Origin: Spinellus fusiger
Taxonomy: Eukaryota > Mucoromycota > Mucoromycetes > Mucorales > Phycomycetaceae
DNA length: 64,000 nucleotides
Direction of reading: 5' to 3'
NCBI GenBank assembly: GCA_025094145.1
Contig: JALLLS010000006.1
Span: 744,001 to 808,000 of the forward strand
Below, one piece after another: positions 23,201 to 35,082 of the stretch (position 1 is the first letter of the stretch; the number at the start of each line of letters is the position of its first letter). The notes beneath the pieces were generated by a model that searched no databases, was not told the origin of the DNA, and was given only the letters and a program-made list of their open reading frames with translations. Made by a program: the position numbers and the translations under genes.

Positions 23201-24319
23201 CAAAAAAGCCATGCATCTATCAAAAGACAATAACATGCGTTTGATGCTCCACATGTACATGCCGCTTGATGATGAAGAAAGCTCTGGCTCCTGTAGTGCT
23301 GGCATTTCGTCTGATATTCTTGGGGCAGACATTGATACCTCTTTTAGTGAAAACTCAGCATCTGAGGATGACAGTATTTGGCTTAATAGTGATGAAGAAG
23401 AAAGAAACGAAACATTCCAACGATGGCTACAGTTCTACCAGTCTGACTCTTCTACCTCAGGCCACAGTATACAACGTGAAAGAGAGGGACTGAGAAATAG
23501 AAGACGTCCAAACCTTAATATTCAGTCCATTCAATACCTTGAAGAAGATCTTGCCTTGCATTCTCCTGATGAGATATTAGACGCCGAGGCTATTCACAGT
23601 AACAATGCCTCTTTATCATCTGATGGCGATAGCACTCTTTCTAAACAGGATCTAAAGAGTAATTGGATGCAGCGCACCCTTTCCCACCTCCAGCATGAAA
23701 AAGATAAACATTTGTCGTATGTGACAGATAATCCTTTTGTACAGAACATCAAGAACATACCGGCAAAATCCACTGAACTCAATCTAAAAGCCATTGCTGA
23801 CCATGTACTTCAATTCCCTCGACCCACAGCAATGATTGCCAACATGTCCTTTATGTTCTCACAAGGACAGACAGAAGGACCTCGTACTGATGAGCCTGAG
23901 CAGGCACTTGCATGGTATATGGCACTTGCTTACTCGATTGGTGCAGGTAGCCGATCTCTGCCTGAGTCCTCTGCCCAGCCCTTGGATAATAAGCAGCAAG
24001 CGATGTGGATGCCTAAACAGCCACCCACTCACACCTCTTCAAAACACTCTGCTCAATCTCTACCCCCTCACCACTCAATAGACACAGCAACTGTAGATAC
24101 AAAGCGAAGAGACCAACGTTTGTTCTCTCTCTGGGTGCCCTTACTCTGCTGTAAGTATTTATCTATTGATATGTTGATGATATTTATCTTTCTTTTTCTT
24201 CCTATTCTATTTTAGTGGCTATTTTATGGCTTATTTTCCAATTTGTCTCTTCTCACCCTGGCATTGTGGATTTTTTGGTGGGAATCTCTGGTTTCCGTCA
24301 ACATTACCTCTCTATTTAG
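20267..24319 (+). CDS. Mga2/Spt23-like ER-anchored transcription factor
   Basis: In yeast, Mga2 and Spt23 are dormant ER-membrane proteins released by ubiquitin/proteasome processing to activate the delta-9 fatty acid desaturase gene. Seven exons join in frame: 20267-20695, 20771-20877, 20983-21114, 21232-21553, 21614-21828, 21887-24150, 24216-24319 (1190 aa; yeast proteins are about 1,100). Residues about 223-330 (MQIRVLGVPQTGAKSRVETQ) match the conserved N-terminal DNA-binding-like domain. A Thr/Pro repeat linker follows at about 477-500, then an IPT/TIG domain at about 589-674 (LIPNEGPTYGGIEVTILGSG), ankyrin repeats at about 771-849 (GHTMLHLAAM, GNTALHYAASFGH) and a C-terminal transmembrane helix at about 1147-1167 (LFSLWVPLLCLAILWLIFQF). 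The last exon supplies the second half of that helix. No breaks. Orthology to Mga2 versus Spt23 cannot be separated. Confidence 0.95.
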
Positions 24320-24726
24320 TCTCTTCTTCATTCTTGTTATTAATCAATTACACTCCTCTCACTATCTCTCTACCAAGAAAATATGCTCCCTTTTCATGCT
24401 TCCTTTGTCATTTTTCCATGCAAAAAAAAACTCTCCCTTATTATTTTGGTCACCAATGAGAAGGCTGAAAAAGGAGGTCGACGTCATCTTATTGGCTGTA
24501 CTTTTGTTAATCATTGAAAGCTATATTTTTTCATCACTAATACAAAAAAAAAAGAATATTCATCACTGATATTTATGCTTTAACCACCCTTGTTTCTGTT
24601 TATTATTAAAACATACATACTATTCATAGTAGATGCTATAAGAATAATTTCAATAGAAGTAGATCAAGAATGTATTATAGATGATGGGTAATATTTCTCT
24701 TGATGTTTATCATTCTTTAATGTCAA
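24320..24726. other. 3' flank of the Mga2-like gene, no gene seen
   Basis: T/C-rich, probably 3' UTR then spacer. Confidence 0.4.
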
Positions 24727-25062
24727 GTAGATAGATAGATCGATAGATAGGTAGATGGGTAGATAGATCAATAGATAGGTAGATAGATCAATAGATAGGT
24801 AGATAGATCAATAGATAGATCAATAGATAGATCGATAGATAGGTAGATAGGTAGATAGATCAATAGATAGATCAATAGATAGATCGATAGATAGGTAGAT
24901 AGGTAGATAGATCAATAGATAGATCAATAGATAGGTAGATAGGTAGATAGATCAATAGATAGGTAGATAGATCAATAGATAGATCAATAGATAGATCGAT
25001 AGGTAGATAGATCAATAGATAGATCGATAGATAGGTAGATAGGTAGATAGATCAATAGATAA
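24727..25062 (+). repeat. GATA-type compound microsatellite
   Basis: About 335 bp of 4-bp units (GATA, GATC, GGTA variants) organised into higher-order blocks such as GATAGGTAGATAGATCAATA that recur many times. Confidence 0.97.
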
Positions 25063-25717
25063 TGAGGCTAGTGGCAACCTCTAATAGACACCCTTTACCA
25101 ACCCAATAGCAGTATTCATAGAATAAAATCAATAAATTAAGTAACTAAATGACGGGTTGATTCAATATCATCTCAAAAAGCTTTATTGGATTCCATTGTA
25201 TCTGTAAGCTATTCTTCCTATAAATTAGACCTTATAGAAGAAACTTTTATATAGAATGTAGAATATAGAATGTAGAATAATAAAATAATAAAATAATAAA
25301 ATAATAAAATAAAAATATCTATCAATGTATCTAGCCGAATACCTATTGCCCACTACAGTACTATCTTACTCTAGTATAATCCTAGATATCTCTTACTATT
25401 GCACGAGTATCAAAGACATCGTTGAGTGGTTTTATCTGACACAATGACATATCCCTCTCTATATCACTAGTCTGATGCATTTTTCACCATCTTTTATCTC
25501 TTATTCTGTTGATTTATTCAAGGAGGCTTATTGGTCTGTTCAATGGTAGAAGATACAGTCTCTATTCAAGTGAGAAAGTAGTCAAGAAAGATCTCCCTCT
25601 TGGATAATTTTTTGTTCGGAGAATGAAAAACTATGAATAATTTACGAAAGTGTTCAGGTCTATTTGAGCTTGCAAAATAAAAATAAAAAAACGTTCGCCC
25701 AAACGACAGTGACAGTG
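25063..25717. other. intergenic; short AATAAA-type repeat
   Basis: No gene. AATAAAATAAT-like tandem units lie at 25,263-25,315. The end of the interval is the upstream region of the Tra2-like gene. Confidence 0.5.
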
Positions 25718-26914
25718 ATGGTAATGCATCCAGTGCTTAGGTGTTCCTTATTAAGAAAAATAATACTCATATTTTCCACGGTGGATAGGATGAGACTCCT
25801 TACGACACAGTAAAGTTCGAAGATCTAAAGCAAGAACGTCAGCAGGAAGAGTCCACAATGCCAGGCTCGCATGATGCTAGTGAGGATGCTCGTAAAGAGC
25901 GTCGTTCTCGTTCAGCAAGCCCGGCCATCAAACGCGAAGAACGTCGCTCTCACCGTTCCCGTTCTCGTTCTCGCTCAGTATCTCCTCGTCGTCGCCGTGA
26001 TCGTAGCCGTAGCCGCTCTCCCAGACGTCGCTCCCACCGTCGCTCTGTATCGCGCTCTCGATCAAGAAGTAGAGATCGCAAAAACAGAAAAAGGTAAGTA
26101 GGAGAAGAGCCATAGTAGTTCAGTTTCTGATCATGGGGGGGTCGCTCCGTTCCTTTTGTTTGTTTGTTTAGTCGTAGCCGTTCTCGCCACCGAAGCCCCT
26201 CTCCTCGTCGACCTCGTTCGCGTTCATGGGACAGACATAAACAGTAGGTCCTCTCTCATCGTGTTCACAGTGGAGTTAATGTGTGTATCTTTTATTGGGG
26301 CTGACTCCAGGAGAAAGGAAAAAGACCTACACGGTACTAGAGTAAGTAGTCTCTCGAGCAAATGTCAACATAACAGTGTAAGTGACTCTAGTGGCCTTGT
26401 CTGTAGGACGCACCTGAAAAATCCAACATTCTTGGTGTGTTTGGATTGAGTCTGAGAACACGTGAACGCAACTTGGAAGAAGTATTTGAGAAATATGGTA
26501 ATCTAGAAAAAGTGACAGTTGTGTATGATCACAGAGTAAGTATATTTGCTGGTCATCAGTGTTTATTGGCTAATGGTTCTTGTAGAGCAATCGGTCGAGA
26601 GGATTTGGCTTTATTACCTTTGGCACTGTAGAAGAGGCTGAACGCGCAAGAGACGAGACCAATGGATTGGTAAGGGCACCCTGTCTCAATAGCAACTAAT
26701 ATGTTAGGAAATTGATGAGCGCAAGATTCGTGTGGACTTCTCCATGACACATCGTCCTCACACACCCACACCAGGAGAGTATATGGGTGAACGCCGTACA
26801 AATGACCGATCTAGAGAGCGTCGTCCACGCCGTATGAGACGTATGCGTAGTCGTACACCTGAGAGACGTAGACGGTACCGTTCTCGAAGCCGTAGTCGAT
26901 CATGGTCACGTTAA
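25718..26914 (+). CDS. Tra2-like SR splicing regulator
   Basis: Transformer-2 proteins bind exonic enhancers through one RRM flanked by two RS domains, in the nucleus. Exons: ATG at 25718-25720 (tentative), 25789-26093, 26172-26243, 26311-26341, 26407-26535, 26586-26669, 26708-26914; all junctions keep frame (276 aa). Residues about 39-126 are an Arg/Ser domain. The RRM spans about 143-220, with RNP2 ILGVFGL and RNP1 RGFGFITF. The linker [12 protein letters not shown] after the RRM is diagnostic of Tra2, and a second RS tail ends SRSWSR. The start is the weak point: the in-frame sequence upstream of the Met at 25858 begins right after an acceptor (25,789), so a one-codon first exon is plausible but not proven; otherwise translation starts at 25858. 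Confidence 0.92.
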
Positions 26915-29561
26915 ACCAAGGAGACTGATGTTCGATTCTTCTTCATAAGACCTAGTGAAGCATTTCTCACTTGACATTTCTGATTTGGTATCGTATGAGG
27001 CAATAAAGTAAATCATGGCAAATTGGAAACCAATCTCTTGTTTATTTGTGTTTGTGGTATCTTGTTGCCTCGATAATAAGTAGGAGGCTACAAACCAACT
27101 GGCTCTACATTAGGCATGTCTGTTCTGTTCTTTTATTATTATTATTTAAAGTTATAGATCAGACTGTCCATCCTTATGGAGGAGACATAGCCCATAAAGT
27201 GCTCGCTACAATGTCATCCAGAAACCCTACTTTCCCTGGTGCTGTTGGTATCTGACCCATGAGAAATAATAAAGTCCCTGTCGGTTCGTATTTGTAGGAT
27301 CAACAGGGATAACTTCTTTCATTAATGCACATACTGGTGCAACAAATACAATGTCACTGGTTATTATCTCTATTCTAAATAACCCACAATTATCAGATGG
27401 CTTGACCAAATCTGCATTTGCATTATAACTTCACAATAAGCTTCATTGTATATCAGGATCTACTCTTTTGATATGAGTCATTTTGTAACTAATAAAATGA
27501 GCCTTGAATGCACTCAACATTGCTCTTTCTTAATCTTATTTTACTCAATCTCTTGAGTACTATGGAATTCACTCTTTCACATCAATACTATCCTTTTGGC
27601 TCAAAACACACTCATTGATTCCAGTAACCCCCTCTATTTTGACTTTATTTTTATTTTTACATTGGACAGGAAGCTATACTAAGGCTCCACAAAAAAAAAC
27701 TAAGTCTATCTGTTGACAGAATCACCTACTGAAATTATGAACTACTATGCCTGCCAAGCAAAGCTATTAAAAAAAACCTCCACCAGTTGCTAGAGACCAT
27801 TGGTATTTTCACTCTATAACCCTTCTACAAGGACATATCTACACATCTTTCTTCAATCCTTCATCTGTATGTAATTCCATTGGTAGCCTCTCTGCTGCTA
27901 CTTTTTCATCTTTAGTTGAGATATTTACAAGGTATTTCTATAAACATTTGCTAACATTGACATGTACTGACTTTTTCTTATAAGATGATCAGTACTATTA
28001 TTTTCTATTCATCATTTATTTTTTCATTTATTCTTTCCTTTATTCTTTCCTTTATTCTCTCATTTACTCAGGCTATGAATATGTTGTGTACGCCTCTTTT
28101 ATTACTATTTTTATTCTCTCTTTCTTAACCCACTCTCTTTTCTTACTGCCATCAAGATACTTTATGCAAAAATAAAATCATTCAAACGGCAATGGAAACC
28201 AAAGAGTCTGATCAGAATGAAGACTGATAGTAATAGGCAATTGTCAAGCATAAAATATTATAAAAATCATAAAGATAAAAAGGTGTATTCTATTTCACTG
28301 TAAATATTCTTTGTGTCTGTGTATCATGGATAGGCTATAGTCACAAGCTGAATACTATAAACTAGTCGTGCGTACAATTTCCACTATACTCCAAACCATT
28401 CCTTTTAATTCACTAAATGTATGAAATGTAGATCAGGAGAATAACCTAGACTAGATAGCATCCTCAAACTGAAGATGATAAAGAACATCCTACAGAAATC
28501 ACTTATGCTAGCATGTATAAGTACTACAGTATGTTACAGTACAGATGGTCTCTTAAATCCTTTCATCTTATAAGAAGAATAAGAAATAGAATAAAGAGTC
28601 GTCTTGTTAACAACGAGGGAGTTGCCTTAAGATCTAGACTATGAATATAGATAAGAAACATTGAACAGAACAATATAAATCCTATTTCAACTTTTTATAC
28701 AGAGGTTGAATCAAAACAAATGTATCAGTGTCTACAGAGAATAGTTTTCTCTAGAGACAAAAGTATATAAATATATAAATATATAAATATATAATATTGG
28801 CATAAAATACATTGTATTATTTTAAACTAAAAAAAAAACTATAAACATGCATTCTAAATTATATGTTCAGTGTGAACAGAGTACAAAGAAAGTGAGTAAT
28901 ACCTGATGTTCACGAGACAATACAAGTGACAAATAGCCATTCTATGATTCTAATTCAACTGTATCTATTCATAATTGCACCTCTACTCAATGTCTTTTTT
29001 AGCCTAAACACAGTCTCCTCTAGTATAGACAGTTGAGTAAAGTGGGCCAAGATATAGACCCTTCTGTTCAAAGAAGAAGGAGGGTCTATGGAATCAGTGA
29101 TGGTCCTACCTTCTTACAATTTCCAACATGACAGCATCATCAGTTATTTTTAATTGGGCTAACTGTAGGCAATCTAAGTTTCTCTTGTATCTAGGGCGTT
29201 TCTATGTGTATCACGTATTTTCTTAGTCTCTTGTGGGACGGAACCTATCTGCCTGATGCGCCATTGGCACGCAGTCTACATATAAATATATAAATAAAAC
29301 ACATTTGATCTGCATACATGTCATGAATTTCAAGTAATGAGCAAATCTATCTATCAAGGCAATGGATAAGGACAGTTAACAATGAAGAAATATAAATTAC
29401 ATTACAGATGGAGACAATGAAAATAGTTAAGTGTAACAAAGTATCTGGAGATTGATTAGAGTATGGGTACTTTATTGGCAAAAGACTATCAATGAGTATT
29501 CTATTTAAATGCATATTTACACTACTGAAGAAACAATGACAGTGCACCTTTGAATCCTCTT
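26915..29561. other. intergenic, no supported gene
   Basis: 2.6 kb between convergent genes. A reverse-strand frame at 27,409-27,227 (SDIVFVAPVCALMKEVIPVD) looks protein-like but has no start, no partner exons and no family I recognise; it could be a relic. The rest is AT-rich, with short ATATAAAT runs near 28,765-28,795. Confidence 0.45.
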
Positions 29562-31095
29562 TTAATCCATTTCTACTACCATAGGTGCATCTTCACCTTG
29601 TTCACCCTCCTCCTCTTCTGGTAATTCCCATTTGAACCTTTTCATAAGTGTCTTTCTGAACAGAGTCAACCTTGTTCTTAATGTAGATCCACTTTCTGGT
29701 ATATTATTATGGAATTTCTGGTGGTAAAGAATAAAGCATTCATTAGTCACTACCATTGTCTTATGCTTGGATGTAAATTACCTGAAGCATAACACCAAGG
29801 AAGTTATTCTCTGACAGAATATCATGAAAAAAGTCCTCGGGACACTCTTCCAATTGATGCTCCAGTGTATCTTTTTTGTTTTGTACAATCAACAGAATGA
29901 GTAAGCCCAGCAAATTTCCTTTATATTACAAAGAGACATCTTGTCTATCATTTGGATTTACCTAAAAAGTCCACAAATACATCAGGACTCCTCTCCATCC
30001 ACTCTTGGCATGAACAAAGAAGCTGTACAAGCTGTTTCCATTGATGGAATCCTGAAAAGTTCTGTGCCATTAAAAGACACACAAATGCCAACTGCATTTC
30101 GCCCAGCATATGCAAATGATCTTATGAGGTTCAGTGCATTAGTATGAACCTAGAGATTCATTCTGTTTACCATCATGATATATCCTATGAAGCAGATCAC
30201 ATGCAAGCCATGATTTATCTAGACTCCATTTTGTAATTTCATTCCCTGTAGCATTGTCTGGAAAGGATTGTCTCAAGTCAAAGGGGGTAAACTCCATGCC
30301 TTGTTCTTTCTCGATGGCTTTACCCACCCTCTTGTCTTTCACTGATAAAATATCATTATCATAAGATTCTTCAGCAGATTGGGTAGGCAAATGCGATACT
30401 TTGCCATCATTGGGCAAAACACGACGTACTAATCCAGGCGTCACATAGCTCGTCAATGTTCTCCAACGCTGGTAATAGGTAGGAGGGTCCAATGGATAAG
30501 GCCCCATGTTACGATCAAAATCACGGATGTCTTCAGAAAGTGAGCTTTAGGAGTAAAAGTATATCAACAATAGAAAAAGAGAAAGAGAGAAAGAGAGAAA
30601 GAGAGAAAAAGAAAAAAGAAAGTTAAATGCCTACTTTTCCTGTATCTTTCTACTTGTTCAGGGTCAAGTTCTCTTTCTTCTCGTAAGTCTTCGATATGAG
30701 GATTCCATTCACGTACAGCTACCTATTTGTAACAAACAAAAACAAAAACAAAGAAATTCAATGTGTTGGTCTTTTGTTATGGGCATACTGTTTCCCTCGT
30801 ACCTATGACTTACTTCTTTGGACTCAAAATACTTGAAGAAACCAGTTCGTACACCCTGGAGCCCCTCCTTACTTGTGGCACTAGAGTAGTGTTTATGTAT
30901 CAAGACAACGACCTGTGCTATTGCTTACGAGAAATAAATAAAGTGGAGTCCAGGAGGAATCATCTTTATGCCCTTGAAGAGTGGACCAATGGTCCAGGCA
31001 TGGTAGTCAATACCAAACTCCAAGTTGGCAGGTGCATCGAAAAAGAGAAGAAATGCGCCATGTTCAAAAAGTAGATTGGCAGTTGCCTGGTCCAT
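29562..31095 (-). CDS. AAR2: AAR2, U5 snRNP maturation factor
   Basis: AAR2 holds Prp8 during assembly of the U5 snRNP before Brr2 replaces it. Seven reverse-strand exons: 31095-30929, 30880-30814, 30722 to about 30631, 30544-30171, 30120-29962, 29918-29782, 29717-29562, giving about 383 aa, the family's usual size. Family signatures read in order: MDQATANLLFEHGAF, FGIDYHAWTIGPLFKGIKM then IPPGLHFIYF (residues about 28-55), GVRTGFFKYF, KEVAVREWNP, MGPYPLDPPTYYQRW, ITKWSLDKSWL, LGEMQLAFVCLL, FHQWKQLVQLLCSC, ENNFLGVMLQ, RTLFRKT-type basic helix, KRFKWELPEEEE and the final APMVVEM. The junction between exons 3 and 4 is unusual: frame requires either a GC donor at 30,630 or a non-GT site. Otherwise intact. 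Confidence 0.93.
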
Positions 31096-31562
31096 GCTGA
31101 ATGAAGACTTTTTGTTTTCATATAAAAATAGGACTAATTTTCTTGTTTTTCATTCCCTCACAATAACAGCAGTAAGATTATGTGACACGCATAAAAGGTG
31201 GTGAGGATGGATGTTGTATAAGGTGAAGTGTAGGAAATAATACTGTATAAGTTGTAGCAGATTTCTTCTTTTTATTATTATTATTATTATTATTATTTAT
31301 TATTTATTATTATTATTATTATAATAACTATTACAACTATTCTATGGGATGGTTTATTGATTAGGCAGATAACAGTAGTCATTGGTATTGAGGTGGATGT
31401 AAGCACTAAAGATTTTTTTTGTAGGTGCACTATAGAATAGAAGAGTGCTGAGAAAATAAAGAAACAAAGAATACAAGAAATTACAAAACAACAAACAAGA
31501 TTATATAAAGAATACACTCGATATCAAACCAGCATATTAGAAGAGGGCTAATAGAATAGAAA

Positions 31563-32373
31563 TTAAAGAAAGCGTTCTTTGTAGGCAAGAAATGTTGGTG
31601 AAAGAAACTCTGTCTTGAGGTGTTTACAGTCATTAATGTCAGATGAATAAGAATAGGGTATATGGATTCTATCCAGTACAGGGGATTCATTGCCAGAACT
31701 TGTAGATGGAATTGAGTTGGAATCAAGAAAAGGCAGAGATTCGATAATAATAGGAGAAAGAATAACACCACGTCGGCGTGACAAAGAAGGTGCATTCTTG
31801 CGTTGAGGACGAGGTGTAGGCATCAGTGTAGACTGTGTGATTTCAAAGACAGGAGGTGTGAGATCATGCACCTTGGGTGGATTGAGTGGGTTAGATGATG
31901 TAAACAAACGAATAAAAGAACGGAGAGGTTGTCTTTTTGATGGAGAGGGCAAAGGAAGATGGTTCGCTCTGAAACCAGAAAGACGGGTTAATCGGTACTG
32001 AATAGTGTCCACCCATGCCTCAAGCTCAAATTTTGATTGACATTTCATTGTCCATGGTTGTTGTGATTTCTTCCCGTTCATTTTGACTGCTACATTTGGC
32101 TCAAGACGAAAACAGTAAGGATAGTTTGGCATTGGGTAGACTACTACTTTGCATATATCACGTAGACTGAGGGTGGCTGAAGGTATAATAGCATGCTAAT
32201 AGTACATGAGTTAGAATCACTTCAAGATTTCTTCTAGCACCATTTACCTCATCTTTATAATAGCGCAGTTCAGAGTCAAGCAAGACAAAGAACCGAGAAG
32301 ACCACTTGGATCTTCCAAATGAGCTTGTGTTTAATTTCGATAACCATTCTGATTTAGGTTGGCAACTGGCCAT
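31563..32373 (-). CDS. PH-domain protein
   Basis: Two exons (32373-32248 and 32195-31563) with a 52-nt GT-AG intron give 252 aa. Residues about 8-107 form a pleckstrin homology domain: EWLSKLNTSSFGRSKWSSRF, FVLLDSELRYYKDE, ATLSLRDICKVVVYPMPNYP, YCFRLEP and, at the C-terminal helix, the conserved Trp in FELEAWVDTIQYRL. PH domains usually bind phosphoinositides or proteins at membranes. The rest (about 110-252) is Ser/Pro-rich, low in predicted structure and basic in places (RPQRKNAPSLSRRRG). No second domain is seen. The precise function is unknown. Confidence 0.88.
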
Positions 32374-33981
32374 GATAGAAACAAAGTAAAAAAAAAGAAG
32401 AATAAAAGATAGCTATTTTGCCACAATGGTGCTGCTATTTATACTCACCTGTTCATATTTCTCCTTTGCATTGTATCCCCTTGCCCTCGTTCATCACAGA
32501 CAATTTCTCTTTATTTCTTGCTATTGAACTACCGCCATCTTTGTTCTATACTCCTAGAAAAGAATATAAATAAACTTTGTATTGTCTCTGTCTTGCCAAG
32601 ATGATTGTCTTGATGTCTCCAAATCGAGTAACTTTATAGTAGAGTAAGAATAGACTAAGCTATTCTTGTGAGATGTAGGAGAATACCATAGCTATGTATC
32701 TACGTATCTATGTATCTATGTATCTATAGAGCAATAGAGCAATATATTTGTATACGTGTGCACATGTATATTCATGTATTCATGCGAGTGTGTGTTTATG
32801 TATCTATATCTCTACATAATTGTATATCTATTTATCTATTATATATTTATCAACATTCAATTACTATATTGATCTGTATTTACTATATCTATACATTATA
32901 TTTAAATAGATCTATTAACTCTGAATGTATTTCTTTTATTTATTATACCTTTACCTACATATATCCGCGTATAATTATTATTGTTATTGTCATTCATTTC
33001 CTATCGATGTTAGATATCAGTGAATTCTAGACTTGTCTCTAATTTACCTGAATTGAAAAAGGCCCAGACCAGTCATTAAGATGAAGTTTCTATAACAAGG
33101 CATAATTTACTATAGATAAAAGAAATGAGACTTCCTGTTATAGAAGCGGATGGTCTTTTTTAACTGGTGTGTCTTACTAGCTTATTCTACTTGGCGCATT
33201 TTCTACGAACAATAAGCATGAAATGAGACAGTAACAGTGACAGTAAAAAGATCCATAAATATGACTATAGCTATGATCACAACCATAACCTTAACTACAG
33301 CCACATCCATACAAGAGAGTGAAAGTGAAAGTGGCAGCTTTGCTTATTTCTCTCTCTCTCTCTCTCTCTTTAATTTATTATTCTATGATCCTCAAGCATA
33401 TAAAAACTCAGATACTTCTTCCTTTCTTTCATGCAACAAATAGCAATTTATTCGCTGGGTGATATTCTATGTCTTACCGAGAAAGTGTAACTGAAACCTA
33501 TCCAAAGCACATAAACTCCAAGACACAGTAGTGTGTATGTCATATGGTTCTCTATGCACAAGGTCTCATTATTTATTTTCCTATAGTATTATCTGTTTTG
33601 CGCTGGGTGTCTTGTTCATAGTGATTAGGTGTGTGATACAAAATGAGAGAATGATGCCTGTATAATATTCTATGGGTTGGTCTTTCCGTATTATCGGTTG
33701 AACTTTATACAAAATAGGTGTTGGCTGATACCATTGCTGTTCTTCTCCTGATTATAAGAGGGTTTTATGTTTTAATTGACCATAAAAGGTACTACGATCT
33801 TCGTATAATGGCGCTTTCCCCATTGAATATAATTTAAGAGTTACATCAAAAGTACTGTATAGGGATAAAAGGGCAAACACCTGATGATGACAAAGGAATG
33901 AAAGAGCAGTTTCTGTTTTTATTAAGATGTACTAGACATTGTAATATCTTTTGCATAAAAAACCAAATAAGACATATTTTA
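32374..33981. other. intergenic, low-complexity
   Basis: Contains TATCTATG-type short repeats (32,690-32,880), a TC run (33,348-33,370) and no recognisable coding segment. Confidence 0.5.
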
Positions 33982-34095
33982 TCACTTTTTAGACAGTTTA
34001 CCTGCACCACGGATTTCTGTCAGCCAGTCAACCGAGGCTCCAGAAATAGCTAGGGAGGAAAAGGAGGGAGAATGAACCAGAAATCCTGGAGAATG
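33982..34095 (-). pseudogene. isolated Fanzor C-terminal tail relic
   Basis: The reverse-strand frame SPSFSSLAISGASVDWLTEI then RGAGKLSKK and stop parallels the frame past the stop of the Fanzor pseudogene (SPSFSSPVVAGASVD, stop, LTETHATGKLSKK) at 7,480-7,380. Flanking non-coding sequence (TTTTGCAT...AAATAAGA) also matches 7,345-7,385. Nothing upstream of the tail is recognisable, so only the 3' end of an old copy survives. Confidence 0.65.
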
Positions 34096-35082
34096 TATAC
34101 GTAGAATAGAGTGTAGTATTGATATTATACACTCCATCTTGCAAAATAGTGGGCTATTCATACTTACAATCAGTATTATATAAAGATGTCCTGATTGCCA
34201 TTCTTTTGTATCTTGCTGACTCTTTAGCATATTTAGTTTAGAGAGAGAGAAAATAGATAGAAATACAATAATAAAGAATAGATAAATAGCCTTTAACACC
34301 ATTGAATAGTATCAGCTACTATTTATTGTGTTGATGTGATAGTGTCTTTGATTTCTTGGGTCCAAAGATATTTTGGTTAGTTACATACGATTCACTCTGC
34401 TCTTTTTTATTTATTTATTCAACTTGTATGTTATTATTTTATACTTCTATTCTAATGATGACTACAAATAGAATGACTTGGAGGAAATAACCACCAAAGA
34501 TAACACACACTAACACAGGCTATTATACTTTCATAGTTTAAAAGATCTATCCACTGCATCAGATACACTACAGCTTATCATAGATGTTTCTTCCTAGACA
34601 TCATTTTGTAGCTGTTTTTCACGAATAGATCGTTGCTAACTTTTCTCTCTTTTTAATATATAAAGATACTATTGACAGATGAGTAAACACAAAGAGTTAT
34701 ATTTCTTCATAGTCAACAAAAGATACCTATAAGAAATGATGATACTGTTCTAACCTGGTTTACTACAAGGCATCCAATTCTTATGTTGTAGAAATATGCA
34801 TTGTCGCGGCAGCCCACATTTCTTTCTTCTCTCCTTTACATAAGCAGATAGAGTGAAACACAATTGAGAGATAAAAAAAGGTTTCCCTTTCTGTTTTTCA
34901 CTTATGACCATATGCCATATGATGTAAATTGGATTCTTTGTGTTGATAATGGCTTAGCTGTTCAGTGTACTTGAGCTTATCTTCATCAGACATCAAAGAA
35001 TACGGTGTGAATGTATGGTTTCTATTTGAATGTACAGTCAGTATCACCGTGGTAAAAGACGTTTCCTTGCATTGGTGGTACT
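34096..35082. other. intergenic, no gene seen
   Basis: AT-rich 3' flank of the alkaline phosphatase gene. No coding frame is supported. Confidence 0.5.

Noticed and set aside
24727..25062. CRISPR-like array
   Set aside because: It is a continuous microsatellite with no unique spacers, in a eukaryotic context.
25871..26113. Open frames overlapping the RS domain in other frames and strands
   Set aside because: Low-complexity codons of Arg/Ser repeats create open shadows; the RRM and splice phases fix the real frame.
27227..27409. Protein-like reverse-strand frame with DIVFVAPVCALMKEVIPVD
   Set aside because: No start, no joining exons and no recognised family; kept only as a note in the intergenic entry.
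32710..33030. 106-codon frame rich in Tyr and Ile
   Set aside because: Arises from TATCTATG-type simple repeats; no domain.
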